Assembly (NCBI GenBank): GCA_022820925.1
Contig: JAJEEO010000010.1
Coordinates: 1 to 64,000 of the forward strand
DNA length: 64,000 nucleotides
Origin: Acidimicrobiia bacterium
GTDB lineage: Bacteria > Actinomycetota > Acidimicrobiia > Acidimicrobiales > Poriferisodalaceae
Direction: 5' to 3'
Position numbers and translations under genes: made by a program. Position 1 is the stretch's first letter, and every line of letters begins with the position of its first letter. Positions 47,812 to 55,160 of this stretch are shown here, one piece after another. The notes below the pieces were generated by a model. The model was not told the DNA's origin, made no database searches, and saw nothing but the letters and a program-made list of their open reading frames with translations.

Positions 47812-48113
47812 ACTGCGAGGCTACGGGTGCCGTCGGCGGCCAACCGCCCGCCCGAGTGCGATCCGCGTTGCTGAAGCCAGCGATTCATGGGCTCCGCCTA
47901 TGCGACTCGTTAGGCACAAACGATTGATTTGTTCACCTTCGCGCGGCCACGTGCGAACGGAGTCAGGAGAAAATGCAGGTGGGGACAGATGGCACATGGG
48001 GACAGGTGCGACTGCCGAATGCCGCCTCACAGAAAGCGCTTCATGAACATCTCTGCATCGGTGAGCTGGCAGTTTCCCCGAGCGATGACCGATGAAGGTT
48101 GCGTGAACGCTCC
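47812..48113. other. 302-bp divergent intergenic region (desulfurase / OxyR-type regulator)
   Basis: Besides the -10 box for the desulfurase at 47818-47823, I see no RNA gene or clear repeat. The ~200 bases before the regulator should contain its promoter and possible autoregulatory site, but no clear box precedes the start. Confidence 0.5.
47818..47823 (-). promoter_or_regulatory. -10 box for the leaderless cysteine desulfurase gene
   Basis: TAGCCT on the minus strand, six bases (CGCAGT) before the ATG at 47811; no Shine-Dalgarno. Confidence 0.5.
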
Positions 48114-49103
48114 GTGAGCACACGTCCCAACATTGCCGTAGGCAGGCCGACGATTCGCCAGCTGGAGTATCTGGTGGCGCTCGACGCCCATGGGCACATC
48201 GGGCGCGCGGCAGCAGCGTGCTTCGTCTCCCAGCCAACGCTCAGCACGCAGATCCGCCAGCTTGAGCGCCATCTGGGCGTCACCATCACCGAGCGCGTGG
48301 GCCGCGGCATCGTCGTGACGCCTGCGGGCCGCGAACTCGCAGAACGCGCACGGGCGGTGCTGCGTGACACCGACGAAATGCTCGAATGGGGCCGGAGCAG
48401 CGCGGACGATCTGGGCGGACCGTTGCGCATCGCAGCTGTCCCGACGGCGGCGCCCTACTTGCTTGCCCGCATGCTGGCCGTGATCAACGAACGGCATCCA
48501 GATGTGCTGTTGTGTCTTGACGAGCTCCGGGCATCTGTGCTGGTCGAGGCACTGGCCGCGGCACAGCTCGACTTGGGTCTGATGGTGGAGCCCGTGACCC
48601 ACGATGACCTCGAGCACGCGATCGTCCTCGAGGACCCGCTGCTGCTGGCGATGGCGCCCCAGCATCGACTGGCCCGCCAGCCCTCAGTGTCGACTGATGA
48701 CCTCGCCGGCGAGACGGTGCTGCTGCTCGAGGATGGGCACTGCCTGCGATGCCAGGTGCTCAAGGTGTGCCGCAGTGTGGGCGCGCGCGAGGTCAGCAAG
48801 GGCGGGACCAGCCTGGCGACGATCTGTCAGATGGTGGCTGCGGGGATGGGCGTGACGTTGCTGCCCACGAGCGCCGCTCCGATCGAGGCCCGACGTGGCA
48901 CCGGAATCGTGGTGCGGCCCTTCAGCGATGTCATGGCGAAGCGGCAGCTGGCAGTTGCTTGGCGACGTCGCTCGCCGGCTGCGCCGCTGTACCGGGAGCT
49001 GGCCGATCTGATCGCAGCGAGACTGGCAGACGCGCACTCCGGATCGCCGCCCCCGCCGGCGTCCTCGAGATCAGACGCTGGCGGCGCGACGACTGCGGAG
49101 TGA
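48114..49103 (+). CDS. LysR-type regulator, OxyR-like
   Basis: 329 residues from GTG 48114; TTG 48099 is also open. The N-terminal winged helix is IRQLEYLVALDAHGHIGRAAAACFVSQPTLSTQIRQLE. The effector domain contains DGHCLRCQVLKVC, which matches the OxyR redox site: Cys210 and Cys219 keep the nine-residue spacing of the disulfide-forming pair of E. coli OxyR (Cys199/Cys208), plus an extra Cys213. It is probably a peroxide sensor. No catalase or peroxiredoxin gene lies next to it in the window. The C-terminal ~20 residues are Pro/Ser-rich. Confidence 0.87.
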   Translation: MSTRPNIAVGRPTIRQLEYLVALDAHGHIGRAAAACFVSQPTLSTQIRQLERHLGVTITERVGRGIVVTPAGRELAERARAVLRDTDEMLEWGRSSADDLGGPLRIAAVPTAAPYLLARMLAVINERHPDVLLCLDELRASVLVEALAAAQLDLGLMVEPVTHDDLEHAIVLEDPLLLAMAPQHRLARQPSVSTDDLAGETVLLLEDGHCLRCQVLKVCRSVGAREVSKGGTSLATICQMVAAGMGVTLLPTSAAPIEARRGTGIVVRPFSDVMAKRQLAVAWRRRSPAAPLYRELADLIAARLADAHSGSPPPPASSRSDAGGATTAE

Positions 49104-49226
49104 CATCGCCCTTTCTGGGTGCCACACTTTCCGAGCGTTTGTGCTCGCTGCGCCCGCCGTGCCACGCGGTGACGGTCCGGGCCGGACGCGGCGAACACGA
49201 CATCCAACCGCGGGACAGCCGGCAAC

Positions 49227-50351
49227 ATGGGCATCGAGGTCTCCATCGACATCCCTGCACCGCCGCAGGAGGTCTGGGATTACGTCGCGGATCTCGCGAG
49301 CAACGTCGAGTGGATGTCTGACGCTCAGTCAATCGACTTCACTTCTGCGCAAACCCAAGGCGTCGGCACGACGTTCGACTGCGTCACCAAGATCGGTCCG
49401 CTGAAGACCACGGACAAGCTCGAGGTCACCGAGTGGGACCCGCCACAAACGCTCGGCATCACCCATCGCGGCGCTGTGACGGGAACTGGCCGATTCGCGC
49501 TCGAGCCCATCGAAGACGGCACCCGCTTCACGTGGAGCGAAGATCTGACGTTGCCGTGGTACTTCGGTTCACGGATGGGCCAGCAGCCTGCCTCGGTGGT
49601 GCTTGAACGCGTCTGGCGCAAGAACCTGCGGAACTTGCGGGCACGGATGCTCGAACGTCAGCAGGGACCGACCGGCCACGAGCCGGGACCGCTGCTGGGG
49701 ATGGGCCGCGACTCGGAGATGCGCACCTACGGCCCGCACATCATTCGCATGAGCCTGCGCGGCCGCGACCTGAGCCACGAGGCCGAGGCAATGCGTCACG
49801 TGCGAGCGCACGGCTTCCCCGCGCCGGAGGTGATCGAGCAGCCCGACAACCACTCGGTGGTGATGGCGCGTCTGACCGGCCCGACGATGCTCGACGAGCT
49901 GGCGGCCAAGCCGTGGCTCCTGTCGCGCCACGTCAAGGGTCTGGCACGTCTGCATCGGCTGCTCGGCGACGTGCCGGCGCCGAGCGCCTGGGTCAAGGTC
50001 TCGAGCGGCACCTCGGTCGTGCATCTCGACCTTCAGCCCGACAACGTCAAGCTCACCCCCGACGGTCCCGTGGTCATCGACTGGTCCAACGCAGCCGCCG
50101 GCGATGCCGCGTTTGATGCCGCGTCCACCTATGTCCGGCTGCGCACCGCCGCCCCCGACAACCACGCCGCTGCGCGCGCTGTCATCAACGCGTTCCGCAC
50201 CCGTTTCGCACGCGCATTCCTCAAGGAGTTCGGCGCCGATGAGATCCTGTCGCGGCTGAGAGCCGCCGCAGACCTGCGGCTCCTTGACCGCAACCTGCAC
50301 CCGAACGAACGTGAGGCAGTCTTCGCGCTCGCCCGAGGCGAACTCGACTGA
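49227..50351 (+). CDS. SRPBCC (START-like) domain fused to a kinase/aminoglycoside phosphotransferase-like domain
   Basis: 374 residues. Residues 1-145 look like a polyketide cyclase/SRPBCC domain (VSIDIPAPPQEVWDYVADL, ITHRGAVTGTGRFALEPIEDGTRFTW). Residues ~170-350 look like the C-lobe of an APH-type kinase: VVHLDLQPDN has the catalytic Asp268 and metal-binding Asn273, and VVIDWSNAAAG has the DFG-like Asp285. A shortened N-lobe is present (MSLRGRDLSHEAEAMRHVRAHG); the usual ATP-binding Lys is not obvious. One uninterrupted frame links the two. The substrate is unknown. It is 123 bases after the OxyR-like gene. Confidence 0.75.
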   Translation: MGIEVSIDIPAPPQEVWDYVADLASNVEWMSDAQSIDFTSAQTQGVGTTFDCVTKIGPLKTTDKLEVTEWDPPQTLGITHRGAVTGTGRFALEPIEDGTRFTWSEDLTLPWYFGSRMGQQPASVVLERVWRKNLRNLRARMLERQQGPTGHEPGPLLGMGRDSEMRTYGPHIIRMSLRGRDLSHEAEAMRHVRAHGFPAPEVIEQPDNHSVVMARLTGPTMLDELAAKPWLLSRHVKGLARLHRLLGDVPAPSAWVKVSSGTSVVHLDLQPDNVKLTPDGPVVIDWSNAAAGDAAFDAASTYVRLRTAAPDNHAAARAVINAFRTRFARAFLKEFGADEILSRLRAAADLRLLDRNLHPNEREAVFALARGELD

Positions 50352-50352
50352 T

Positions 50353-50386
50353 CCGCTGCACATCTGCGGACCGGCAATCGAGCCGG
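50353..50386. terminator. Possible bidirectional terminator
   Basis: Two small hairpins between convergent genes: CCGC/GCGG (50353-50369) and CCGGC/GCCGG (50371-50386). No T tract, so weak. Confidence 0.25.
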
Positions 50387-50393
50387 CGAGTCG

Positions 50394-51359
50394 TCAGGAG
50401 AGATCCTCGAGGAGGATCGCGGCGGCGGCGTAGGGGTCCAGCTCGCGCCGGGCGAGACGCTCACGCAGCCGCTCGGCAGCCGGCCCGTCGGTGAGTTCGG
50501 CCACGCGCTCGGCGATCGTGGCCCGCAGGATCTCATCGAGCTCGGAGTCGACCCTCGCAGCACGTCGGGACTCGAGTTCGCCCGAGGCAGCGCAGTGATC
50601 ACGATGCGAGCAGATGGCGTCCCACAGCTCTGCGGCGCCCTCCCCGGTGGTGCCGATCGAGGTGAGGATCGGCGGATCCCACGCGCCTGGCGCCGAGAGG
50701 TCGAGCATCTGGCGGATGTCCCTGCACGTCTCGGAGGTGCCCGGTCGATCGGCCTTGTTCACCACGAAGATGTCGGCGATCTCCATGAGACCCGCCTTGT
50801 TGGCCTGCACCGAGTCGCCCCAGCCGGGGTTCACCACGACGACGGTGGTGTCGGCGGCACCCACGATCTCTGTCTCGATCTGGCCGACGCCGACCGTCTC
50901 GATCACGACCCAAGGCCAGCCCAGCGCATCGAGCACCCGCACGGCGAGCGGGGTTGCCAGCGTCAGGCCGCCGAGGTGCCCCCGAGTCGCCATCGAGCGG
51001 ATGTACACCCCCTCGTCGAAGGTGTGGTCCGACATGCGGACTCGGTCGCCCAGGATCGCGCCCCCGCTGAACGGCGACGACGGATCGATCGCCAGCACGG
51101 CCAGCCGCTCTCCCCGCTCACGAGCCACCCCGACGACGGCCGAGTTCAGCGTCGACTTGCCCGCGCCGGGGGCACCGGTGATGCCGACGGTGTGAGCGAC
51201 GCCTGAGCCGGCGAAGGTCGCCGCTCCCAGCTCGCGTGCGAGCTGGCCGCCGCGCTCGACGAGCGACATGACCCGCGCCAAGGCGCGCCGGTGTCCGCTG
51301 CGGGCTGCTGCGAGCAAGCTCGCAGCGTCGTCACTGAGCGCAGCATCATCGAGCGTCAT
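50394..51359 (-). CDS. meaB: MeaB/ArgK-family GTPase (methylmalonyl-CoA mutase chaperone)
   Basis: 321 residues from ATG 51359; a GTG at 51398 is also possible. G1 motif GITGAPGAGKSTLN, AIDPSSPFSGGAILGDRVRM, ETVGVGQIETEIVGAADTTVVVVNPGWGD (G3 region), and NKADRPG (G4). MeaB proteins guard cobalamin loading of methylmalonyl-CoA mutase; the mutase itself is not in this window. It follows murA by 42 bases on the same strand. Confidence 0.9.
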   Translation of the reverse strand: MTLDDAALSDDAASLLAAARSGHRRALARVMSLVERGGQLARELGAATFAGSGVAHTVGITGAPGAGKSTLNSAVVGVARERGERLAVLAIDPSSPFSGGAILGDRVRMSDHTFDEGVYIRSMATRGHLGGLTLATPLAVRVLDALGWPWVVIETVGVGQIETEIVGAADTTVVVVNPGWGDSVQANKAGLMEIADIFVVNKADRPGTSETCRDIRQMLDLSAPGAWDPPILTSIGTTGEGAAELWDAICSHRDHCAASGELESRRAARVDSELDEILRATIAERVAELTDGPAAERLRERLARRELDPYAAAAILLEDLS

Positions 51360-51401
51360 CGGCGCGCTGACGGTAGCGAGACGCGCCGGGGGCGGCACGT
51401 T

Positions 51402-52682
51402 TCAGCGACGAGTGATGGTGGCACCGAGACCGGCGAGCTTGCCGGCCAGATCCTCGTAGCCACGGTCGATGTGAGCGGCGCCCGCAATCTCGGTCTCACC
51501 CTCTGCGGCGAGGCCCGCCATCACCAAGGCAGCGCCGGCGCGGATGTCGTGCGCGCGCACCGGCGCGCCCGACAGGCGCTCGACCCCGCGCACGACGGCG
51601 TGGTGACCCTCGGTGCGAATGTCGGCACCCATGCGGCGCAGCTCGTCGATGTAGCGAAAGCGCCCGGTGAAGATGTTCTCGGTGACGATGCCCACGCCTT
51701 CCGCCGTCGTCAGCAGCGTCACCAAGAACGGCTTGTAATCGGTCGCCAGACCCGGGTACGGCAGCGTGGAGATGTCCGCCGAGGACAACCGCCGGGTCAC
51801 CGTCGCCCGCACGCCTTCGTCGTCGGCGACGATATGCATGCCCATCTCGGTGAGCTTGCGGATGAGCATGGTCATGTGCCCGGCTACGGCGTGGCGCAGG
51901 AACACCGACCCGCCGCAGATGCCGGCAGCAGCCAAATATGTCGCCGCCTCGATGCGGTCAGCGATGACCGCGTACCCCTCGGGCGCTCGGGCGGGCGCCA
52001 GGCGATCCACGCCGTCGATTGCCAGCCGATCTCCTGCCCAGCCGATCTCAGCACCCATCCGGTTGAGGAACTCGACGAGGTCGCCGATCTCGGGCTCACG
52101 CGCCGGGTTCACGATGAGCGTGCGTCCCTTTGCCCGCACAGCGGCCATCAGGACGTTCTCGGTGGCGCCGACCGATGGGTACTCGAGCACGACCTCGGTC
52201 CCCCGCAGCACCGCGGCAGTACCGGATATGTCCCCGTGAGCAGTGCTGAACGTCGCTCCCAGGCTCTCGAGTGCCCGCAGGTGCATGTCGATGGGCCGCG
52301 GGCCGAAATCGTCGCCGCCCGGCAGGGCCACGCGGGCGGTTCCGAAGCGTCCCAGCAGCGGGCCGAGCACCACGATCGACGCTCGCATCCGTTCCACGAG
52401 GTGGTAGGGCGCCTCGGTATTCAGCTCGGCGGGGACGTCGATGACGAGCCGGTGATCGGCACGTGTCACCGTGACGCCCATGGCTTCGAGCAGCTCGCAC
52501 ATGAGCGACACGTCGGAGATGTCAGGCACGTTCGCCAGAACATGCCGCCCCTCGGCCAGCAGGCACGCCGCCATCAGCTTGAGCACGCTGTTCTTGGCGC
52601 CGCCGATGCGGACTTCGCCGTCGAGCGGCCCGCTGCGCCGCGTCACCAACGTGCCGTGCTCGCCGGAATCGACAATGTCCAC
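51402..52682 (-). CDS. murA: UDP-N-acetylglucosamine 1-carboxyvinyltransferase with Asp in place of the catalytic Cys
   Basis: 426 residues from GTG 52682. EPSP-synthase-like fold with the MurA blocks GEVRIGGAKNSVLKLMAACLL, RMRASIVVLGPLLGRFGTARVALPGG, RPIDMHLRALESLGA, GATENVLMAAV, YPGLATDYKPFLVTLLT and VRAHDIRAGAALVMAG. The loop after ALPGG reads DDFG: Asp124 stands where most MurA enzymes have the Cys (115 in E. coli) that fosfomycin alkylates. Mycobacterial MurA has Asp at the same place. It makes the first committed step of peptidoglycan synthesis, so this is a cell with a wall and probable natural fosfomycin resistance. Confidence 0.95.
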   Translation of the reverse strand: MDIVDSGEHGTLVTRRSGPLDGEVRIGGAKNSVLKLMAACLLAEGRHVLANVPDISDVSLMCELLEAMGVTVTRADHRLVIDVPAELNTEAPYHLVERMRASIVVLGPLLGRFGTARVALPGGDDFGPRPIDMHLRALESLGATFSTAHGDISGTAAVLRGTEVVLEYPSVGATENVLMAAVRAKGRTLIVNPAREPEIGDLVEFLNRMGAEIGWAGDRLAIDGVDRLAPARAPEGYAVIADRIEAATYLAAAGICGGSVFLRHAVAGHMTMLIRKLTEMGMHIVADDEGVRATVTRRLSSADISTLPYPGLATDYKPFLVTLLTTAEGVGIVTENIFTGRFRYIDELRRMGADIRTEGHHAVVRGVERLSGAPVRAHDIRAGAALVMAGLAAEGETEIAGAAHIDRGYEDLAGKLAGLGATITRR

Positions 52683-52777
52683 CGCTATAGCGATACCACC
52701 GCTGTCGCCTCACGGCGAGCCGCCGCGCTGACGGGGCATGTGGCCGAGGGACCCGTGCGTGTGCTAGGCCCGCCGCC

Positions 52778-54382
52778 GTGACACGGCAGGTGCGCACCTT
52801 CACTGCAGACCCCGAGGAGGTGGACGACCTGCTGCGCCCGCGCGACGACATCGTGCTCGAAGCACCGGCCGGCGACATCGACGGCGACAGTGACGGCAGC
52901 GACGGCGAGTATCGATTCGGCTTGGCGGACGGGCCGTTCAGCAGCTACTCGCGCCTCGTTCACGTCGTGCCGGATGACAGTGGCGATGCAGCCAGTGCCG
53001 AGATGGGCGCCCCGCCCCGATTCCGGATCACCGAGAAGGTCGAATGGCAGCTCGCGGTGCCATGGTTCGGCCCGGCCATCAACCTCGCGGTACGGCGCGC
53101 CATGCGCACCGGTCGTTCCGGCGACGGCACGCAGCCCATCTGGGCGCCCCCGCGGCGGCTCGATGCGCGCGCCGCGACGATCATGGCCATGCTCGCCGCC
53201 GCGGCAATGCTGAGCGGCTACCTGGCCAACGCACCCTCAGAGCTGCACACCTACGCCGCGGATGAATTCGGTGTGGACCAAGCCGCCCAGGGCCTGCTGG
53301 GCGCTGTCGTGCGCATCGGAACGTTGCTTGCGATCGGCGTGTCGGTGCTGGCCGATCGGCACGGTCGGCGGCGCATCGTGGCGGGCGCCATGGGGGTGGG
53401 CATCGGCGCCGCCGCGCTCGCGGCGCTGGCGCCGAACATGGTGTGGCTCGGAGCATTGCTGCTGGTCGGACGCACGGCCAATGCGGCCCTCGGCGCCACG
53501 ATCGTCGTGATGGCGCTCGAGGAGATACCCGCAGGCTGTCGGGCGTGGTGCCTCTCGGTGCTGGCGATGTCGGCAGCGCTGGGCGCCGGGGTGGTCGTGT
53601 GGCTGCAGCCGCTCTCGGACCTCGCGCCATGGGCGTGGCGCTTGCTCTTCGCCTTCCCGCTCCTGGCACTCGCGGCTGCGAGACCGCTGCTGTCGAGGCT
53701 GCCCGAGAGCCGGCGGTTCGAACGGCGCGGCCGAGATGTGACGCTGCGCGGCAGCTGGCGCCCCATCGCGGTGCTCGGCGTCATCTACTTCGCGTTCGGC
53801 CTGTTCTTGGGGCCCGTCGACTGGTTCCGCAACGAGTACCTGCGAGACGAGCACGGCTTCAGTGCGAGCTTGGTCTCGCTGTTCGTGCTGGGCACCGCAA
53901 CGCCTGCAGGACTGGCGGTGTATGCCGCAGGCCGGCTAGCTGACTCCAGGGGCAGGCGCATCATCCTGGGCGTCGCTTCGGTGGCGGGACTGGGCTGCCT
54001 CGTGGCGATGTTCAACGTGTCGGGTTGGTTGCTGTGGCTGGCCGGGCTGGCCGGGGCGATGCTGTCGGCAGGCCTGCTGCCTTCATTGGGTGTCTACCGG
54101 GGCGAACTGTTCCCGACAGCGGTGAGAGCGCGAGCCGCGACCCTGACCGGCGCCATGGGTGTCGGGGGGGCGGCGTTGGGCGTGCTGTGGGCCGGTCGCT
54201 TGCGCACTGCATGGGGAAGTTTCGGCGATGTCATCGCGCTGCTGTGGATCGGACCGCTCGCCGCGGCCGGCATCGCCCTGCTGTGGCTGGTCGAGCGCAG
54301 CGGCCGCGAGCTCGAGGAGCTGCATCCCGCGGATGCTGCAGCCGATCCCGACGGACCCTGGTCCCAACACCTGCGGCCGTGA
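52778..54382 (+). CDS. MFS transporter with a soluble N-terminal domain
   Basis: 534 residues from GTG. The first ~125 residues are soluble: an acidic stretch (DIDGDSDGSDGEY) and a segment FRITEKVEWQLAVPWFGP. Twelve membrane segments follow from ~residue 132, with the MFS loop 2-3 motif VLADRHGRRRIV and its second-half copy GRLADSRGRRIILG; FPTAVRARAATLTGAMG is typical of sugar/metabolite transporters. The substrate is unknown. A TAGGCC box seven bases before the start hints at a leaderless mRNA. It is divergent from murA. Confidence 0.87.
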   Translation: MTRQVRTFTADPEEVDDLLRPRDDIVLEAPAGDIDGDSDGSDGEYRFGLADGPFSSYSRLVHVVPDDSGDAASAEMGAPPRFRITEKVEWQLAVPWFGPAINLAVRRAMRTGRSGDGTQPIWAPPRRLDARAATIMAMLAAAAMLSGYLANAPSELHTYAADEFGVDQAAQGLLGAVVRIGTLLAIGVSVLADRHGRRRIVAGAMGVGIGAAALAALAPNMVWLGALLLVGRTANAALGATIVVMALEEIPAGCRAWCLSVLAMSAALGAGVVVWLQPLSDLAPWAWRLLFAFPLLALAAARPLLSRLPESRRFERRGRDVTLRGSWRPIAVLGVIYFAFGLFLGPVDWFRNEYLRDEHGFSASLVSLFVLGTATPAGLAVYAAGRLADSRGRRIILGVASVAGLGCLVAMFNVSGWLLWLAGLAGAMLSAGLLPSLGVYRGELFPTAVRARAATLTGAMGVGGAALGVLWAGRLRTAWGSFGDVIALLWIGPLAAAGIALLWLVERSGRELEELHPADAAADPDGPWSQHLRP

Positions 54383-54418
54383 GGGTCAACTGCCCGATCA
54401 GGACATGATGGAGCCGTC

Positions 54419-54997
54419 ATGGCTGCCGTCGAAGCTCTGCTGCTGACACCCGGCGCCGGAGGCGGCGCGGACCACCGCACCCTCGTCGACATCGAGGCTG
54501 CGCTGTCCGAACACCTGCCGGTGCGCCGGCACGACTTCGCCTACCGGCGAGCCGGACGGCGGGCGCCGCCGCGAGCCCCCAGCGTCGTCGCCGAGCTGGC
54601 CGGCGACCTCCCCCGCATCGCAGACGAGCTCGGCGTATCGCCGGAAGGTCTCGCTATCGGCGGCCGGTCCTTCGGCGGTCGCGTGTGCTCGATGGCGGTC
54701 GCTGAAGGCGCTGCGGCTGCGGGTGTCGTGCTGCTCAGCTACCCGCTGCACCCGCCCGAGCAGCCGGAGCGCCTCCGCACCGAGCACTTCGATCAGATCG
54801 ACGTGCCGTGCCTGTTCGTCTCGGGCACTCGCGATCCCTTTGCCACTCCCGACGAGCTGCGGGAGCACGCTGCGGCAATTGCGGGGCCGGTCACACTCAG
54901 GTTCATCGACGGCGCCCGGCACGATCCCAACACGATCGCGGCGCGACGGGCGGTCGTCGAGCACGTCATCGACTGGCTGGACGCGCTCGGCCGCTGA
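54419..54997 (+). CDS. Alpha/beta-hydrolase family protein (KANL3/Tex30-like)
   Basis: 192 residues. Catalytic triad candidates: nucleophile Ser in AIGGRSFGGRVC, Asp in FVSGTRDPFATPDEL and His in IDGARHDP. The N-terminal LLLTPGAGGGADHRTL gives the oxyanion hole. Size and order match the small KANL3/Tex30-type hydrolases. GGAG lies five bases before the ATG. The substrate is unknown; it is 36 bases after the MFS gene and is probably co-transcribed with it. Cytoplasmic. Confidence 0.85.
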   Translation: MAAVEALLLTPGAGGGADHRTLVDIEAALSEHLPVRRHDFAYRRAGRRAPPRAPSVVAELAGDLPRIADELGVSPEGLAIGGRSFGGRVCSMAVAEGAAAAGVVLLSYPLHPPEQPERLRTEHFDQIDVPCLFVSGTRDPFATPDELREHAAAIAGPVTLRFIDGARHDPNTIAARRAVVEHVIDWLDALGR

Positions 54998-55058
54998 GAC
55001 CGTCGTATCGGCCGCCCGGGGCCAACTTGCAGCAGCTCGCGGGCGGCTGTTGCATTGA

Positions 55059-55072
55059 CATTGCCGGCAATG
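55059..55072. repeat. Perfect 14-bp palindrome upstream of the Replication-Relaxation-like gene
   Basis: CATTGCCGGCAATG, followed at 55075-55083 and 55115-55123 by a 9-bp inverted repeat (CAAGTTCGC / GCGAACTTG, 31 bases apart). Both lie in the 163-base gap before the gene at 55161; they may be operators. Confidence 0.6.
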
Positions 55073-55160
55073 CACAAGTTCGCTTTGCATGTCTTGCAGG
55101 AATCCGCGCTTGTGGCGAACTTGGGCTTGAGCCTCGGCGGGCGACGGCTCACTCCTCGGG

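Noticed and set aside
50394..51359. ArgK as an arginine transporter kinase
   Set aside because: The old ArgK label is superseded; the motifs are those of MeaB-type GTPases that chaperone methylmalonyl-CoA mutase.
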